A program made the position numbers and the translations under genes. Under the pieces are notes generated by a model. It worked only from the letters and a program-made list of their open reading frames with translations. It was not told the origin of the DNA and made no database searches. Below are positions 62,560-64,000 of a stretch of 64,000 nt of DNA, piece by piece; the first letter of the stretch is position 1, and each line of letters begins with the position of its first letter. The DNA is taken from NCBI GenBank assembly GCA_000697665.1, contig KL197727.1, positions 682,001 through 746,000 on the forward strand, in the 5' to 3' direction. The stretch is from Jaapia argillacea MUCL 33604. Taxonomy: Eukaryota > Basidiomycota > Agaricomycetes > Jaapiales > Jaapiaceae.

Positions 62560-63974
62560 ATGGCTTCATCTCGTCCTGTTTCGAGGTTTGGTATGGGATC
62601 CAGAATGACGGACTCACGACCTGTTACTTCCCGCCCATGGACTGGGGCGTCTCGCCCAACAACTGCTCGTCCCCAGACTGCCGCATCCACTCGCCATGAG
62701 GGTAGTTACGTGATCGCTGTCCTCGAAGGAAGAGGTATCTCTCGTGAAGTTGGCATAGCCGCACTAGACAAGGATACCGGAAGGGCTATTCTGGTCCAGG
62801 TTGGTGCTCGTGTAAACGATCGAAGTCGGTTCCCAACCTTCACCTTTAACCAGCTGGCAGACTGTCAAACATATGTCAAGACTCTTCACCAGATGCATTT
62901 GCACTCACCTTCCCTCATCATCATTCCTGATACTTTTCTGGGTCTCACTGATGCATCCCTGGCGTCCTCGACGAAGAGGTCTTCGTCAACGTCCCTCTTG
63001 GTCCGATGTATTCAAGAAGAATTTCCCGGAGTACCTATCGAGACAATCCTACGCAAGTATTGGAACGAGAAAGTCGGCCTCGAATTCATCCACCAACTTT
63101 GTGTTGAGGATGATGAACGTGCTGCTACCCTCGTCGCAGCTTCAAACAAGTGGGTATATGCGCAATCCACGATGCCCTTCTCATGGCCTTCATCGCGTTA
63201 CACAGATACTATGCTCTTTCCGCTGCATGCGCACTCTTCAAGCACGCGGAAACAAAGTTGAACATTCGATACACCGCCTATTCGCTTCGGATTCGCTATG
63301 TGCCTGTCGAAGGAACCATGATGATCGATCCCGACACTGCCCGCAACCTCGAGTTAGTTGGCAACATGACGCACAAGAAGTCATCTCATTCTGTCTTCGG
63401 GTGGGTAGCTATTCTGCCCCGGTACCTGATTCTCATCATCCGACAGGCTTCTCAACCACACCTACACTGCCATGGCGTCTCGCTTGTTAAGAGTGAACAT
63501 ACTGTCTCCGGTCACGGGTATGACATCTTGAACTTCGCCCGCTTTGTTCTCATCGACGTTGTTCAGTTTTGAGTGCTATTGATGCACGTCTCGACGCTGT
63601 GGAAGGTAACAATTTCGATCATATCCCCACATTCCGACAATGCCTTGATCGGTCGCTCTTCTCGTAGAGCTCGTTCAAACCGGAGAGCTCTTCACATCCA
63701 TCAAGGATGCCCTCAAAACTCTAAACAAGATGGATTTCGACAAACTTATCGCCGCTGTGAGTGGATCTCTCGAGTATCCCTCAAAATCATCCAACTTCAT
63801 TTGGCCTTCCTTCCTCAGCTCATCGCATCTGAAGCTCGACAAACAAGTACCGCCAAACCAGCCTCGGCCCGCGTTGCTCAGATCTTGAATCTCAGAAGCG
63901 TTGTGTGCAACTTGCCCACATTACAAAGAGCTCTCTCTAGCTGCCACTCCCAGTTGCTGCGAATTATCGGAGAG
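62560..63974 (+). CDS. MSH4: Meiotic MutS homologue Msh4, 3' end outside window
   Basis: Exons in the window are 62560-62799, 62854-63149, 63206-63400, 63447-63517, 63567-63605, 63668-63756 and 63819-63974, ending at a good GTACGG donor, so the gene continues past the window. After a Ser/Arg/Thr-rich leader, the MutS connector domain begins with VIAVLEGRGISREVG and LADCQTYVKTLHQM. The core lever domain then shows ARNLELVGN followed by HSVFGLLNHTYTAMASRLLR and AIDARLDAVEELV, the pattern common to MutS proteins. Msh4 lacks the N-terminal mismatch-binding domain of Msh2/3/6, and none is present here. With Msh5 it stabilises meiotic crossover intermediates. Its presence argues for a working sexual cycle. 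The ATPase domain is outside the window. Confidence 0.92.
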
Positions 63975-64000
63975 GTACGGTTATCACTGCGTCAATGAAT

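Overview
The window is nuclear DNA from a filamentous basidiomycete, most likely an Agaricomycete. The protein-coding genes are split by many short introns of about 40-60 bp, genes are packed tightly and often head to head, and the recognisable proteins are of fungal type. The window includes two assembly gaps (16458-16689 and 31365-31731).

Left gene block (1-8820): the 3' part of the splicing helicase PRP16, a Sel1-repeat protein of the Dsf2/Nif1 type, the LSM-fold NatC subunit NAA38, the dolichol-phosphate mannosyltransferase DPM1 and an F-box protein. NAA38 and DPM1 start only tens of bases apart on opposite strands.

Repeat island (about 9.5-40 kb): no intact host gene is recognisable. 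From 9528 to 29686 a five-level nest of LTR-retrotransposon remains can be ordered by 5-bp target duplications: solo LTR B1, then element A1 (+), then solo LTR C1, then element A2 (-), then solo LTR B2. Further solo LTRs (D1, D2, C2, A3) also lie in the island. Paired LTRs differ almost only by changes expected from CpG decay. From 31 to 40 kb lie a dispersed SINE-like repeat with a pol III B box, a MITE with TA target duplication, several short tandem arrays and a decayed gene of unknown family.

Right gene block (40.4-64 kb): SPC25 and a Sid2/Dbf2 kinase share a short divergent promoter with an ACGCGT box. They are followed by an UNC93-like membrane protein, YOP1, OST5, RPA12, an unrecognised gene, an LTA4H-type aminopeptidase, an Iml2/TTC39 protein, an Age2-type ArfGAP, GET2, a mitochondrial L51/S25-domain ribosomal protein, VPS72/SWC2 and the 5' part of the meiotic MutS homologue MSH4. 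The genes mostly alternate divergent and convergent pairs. Their roles are splicing, N-glycosylation and ER membrane biology, mitosis, chromatin, mitochondrial translation and meiosis; nothing suggests a metabolic cluster. Exon boundaries were read by eye from splice signals, phase and family similarity.
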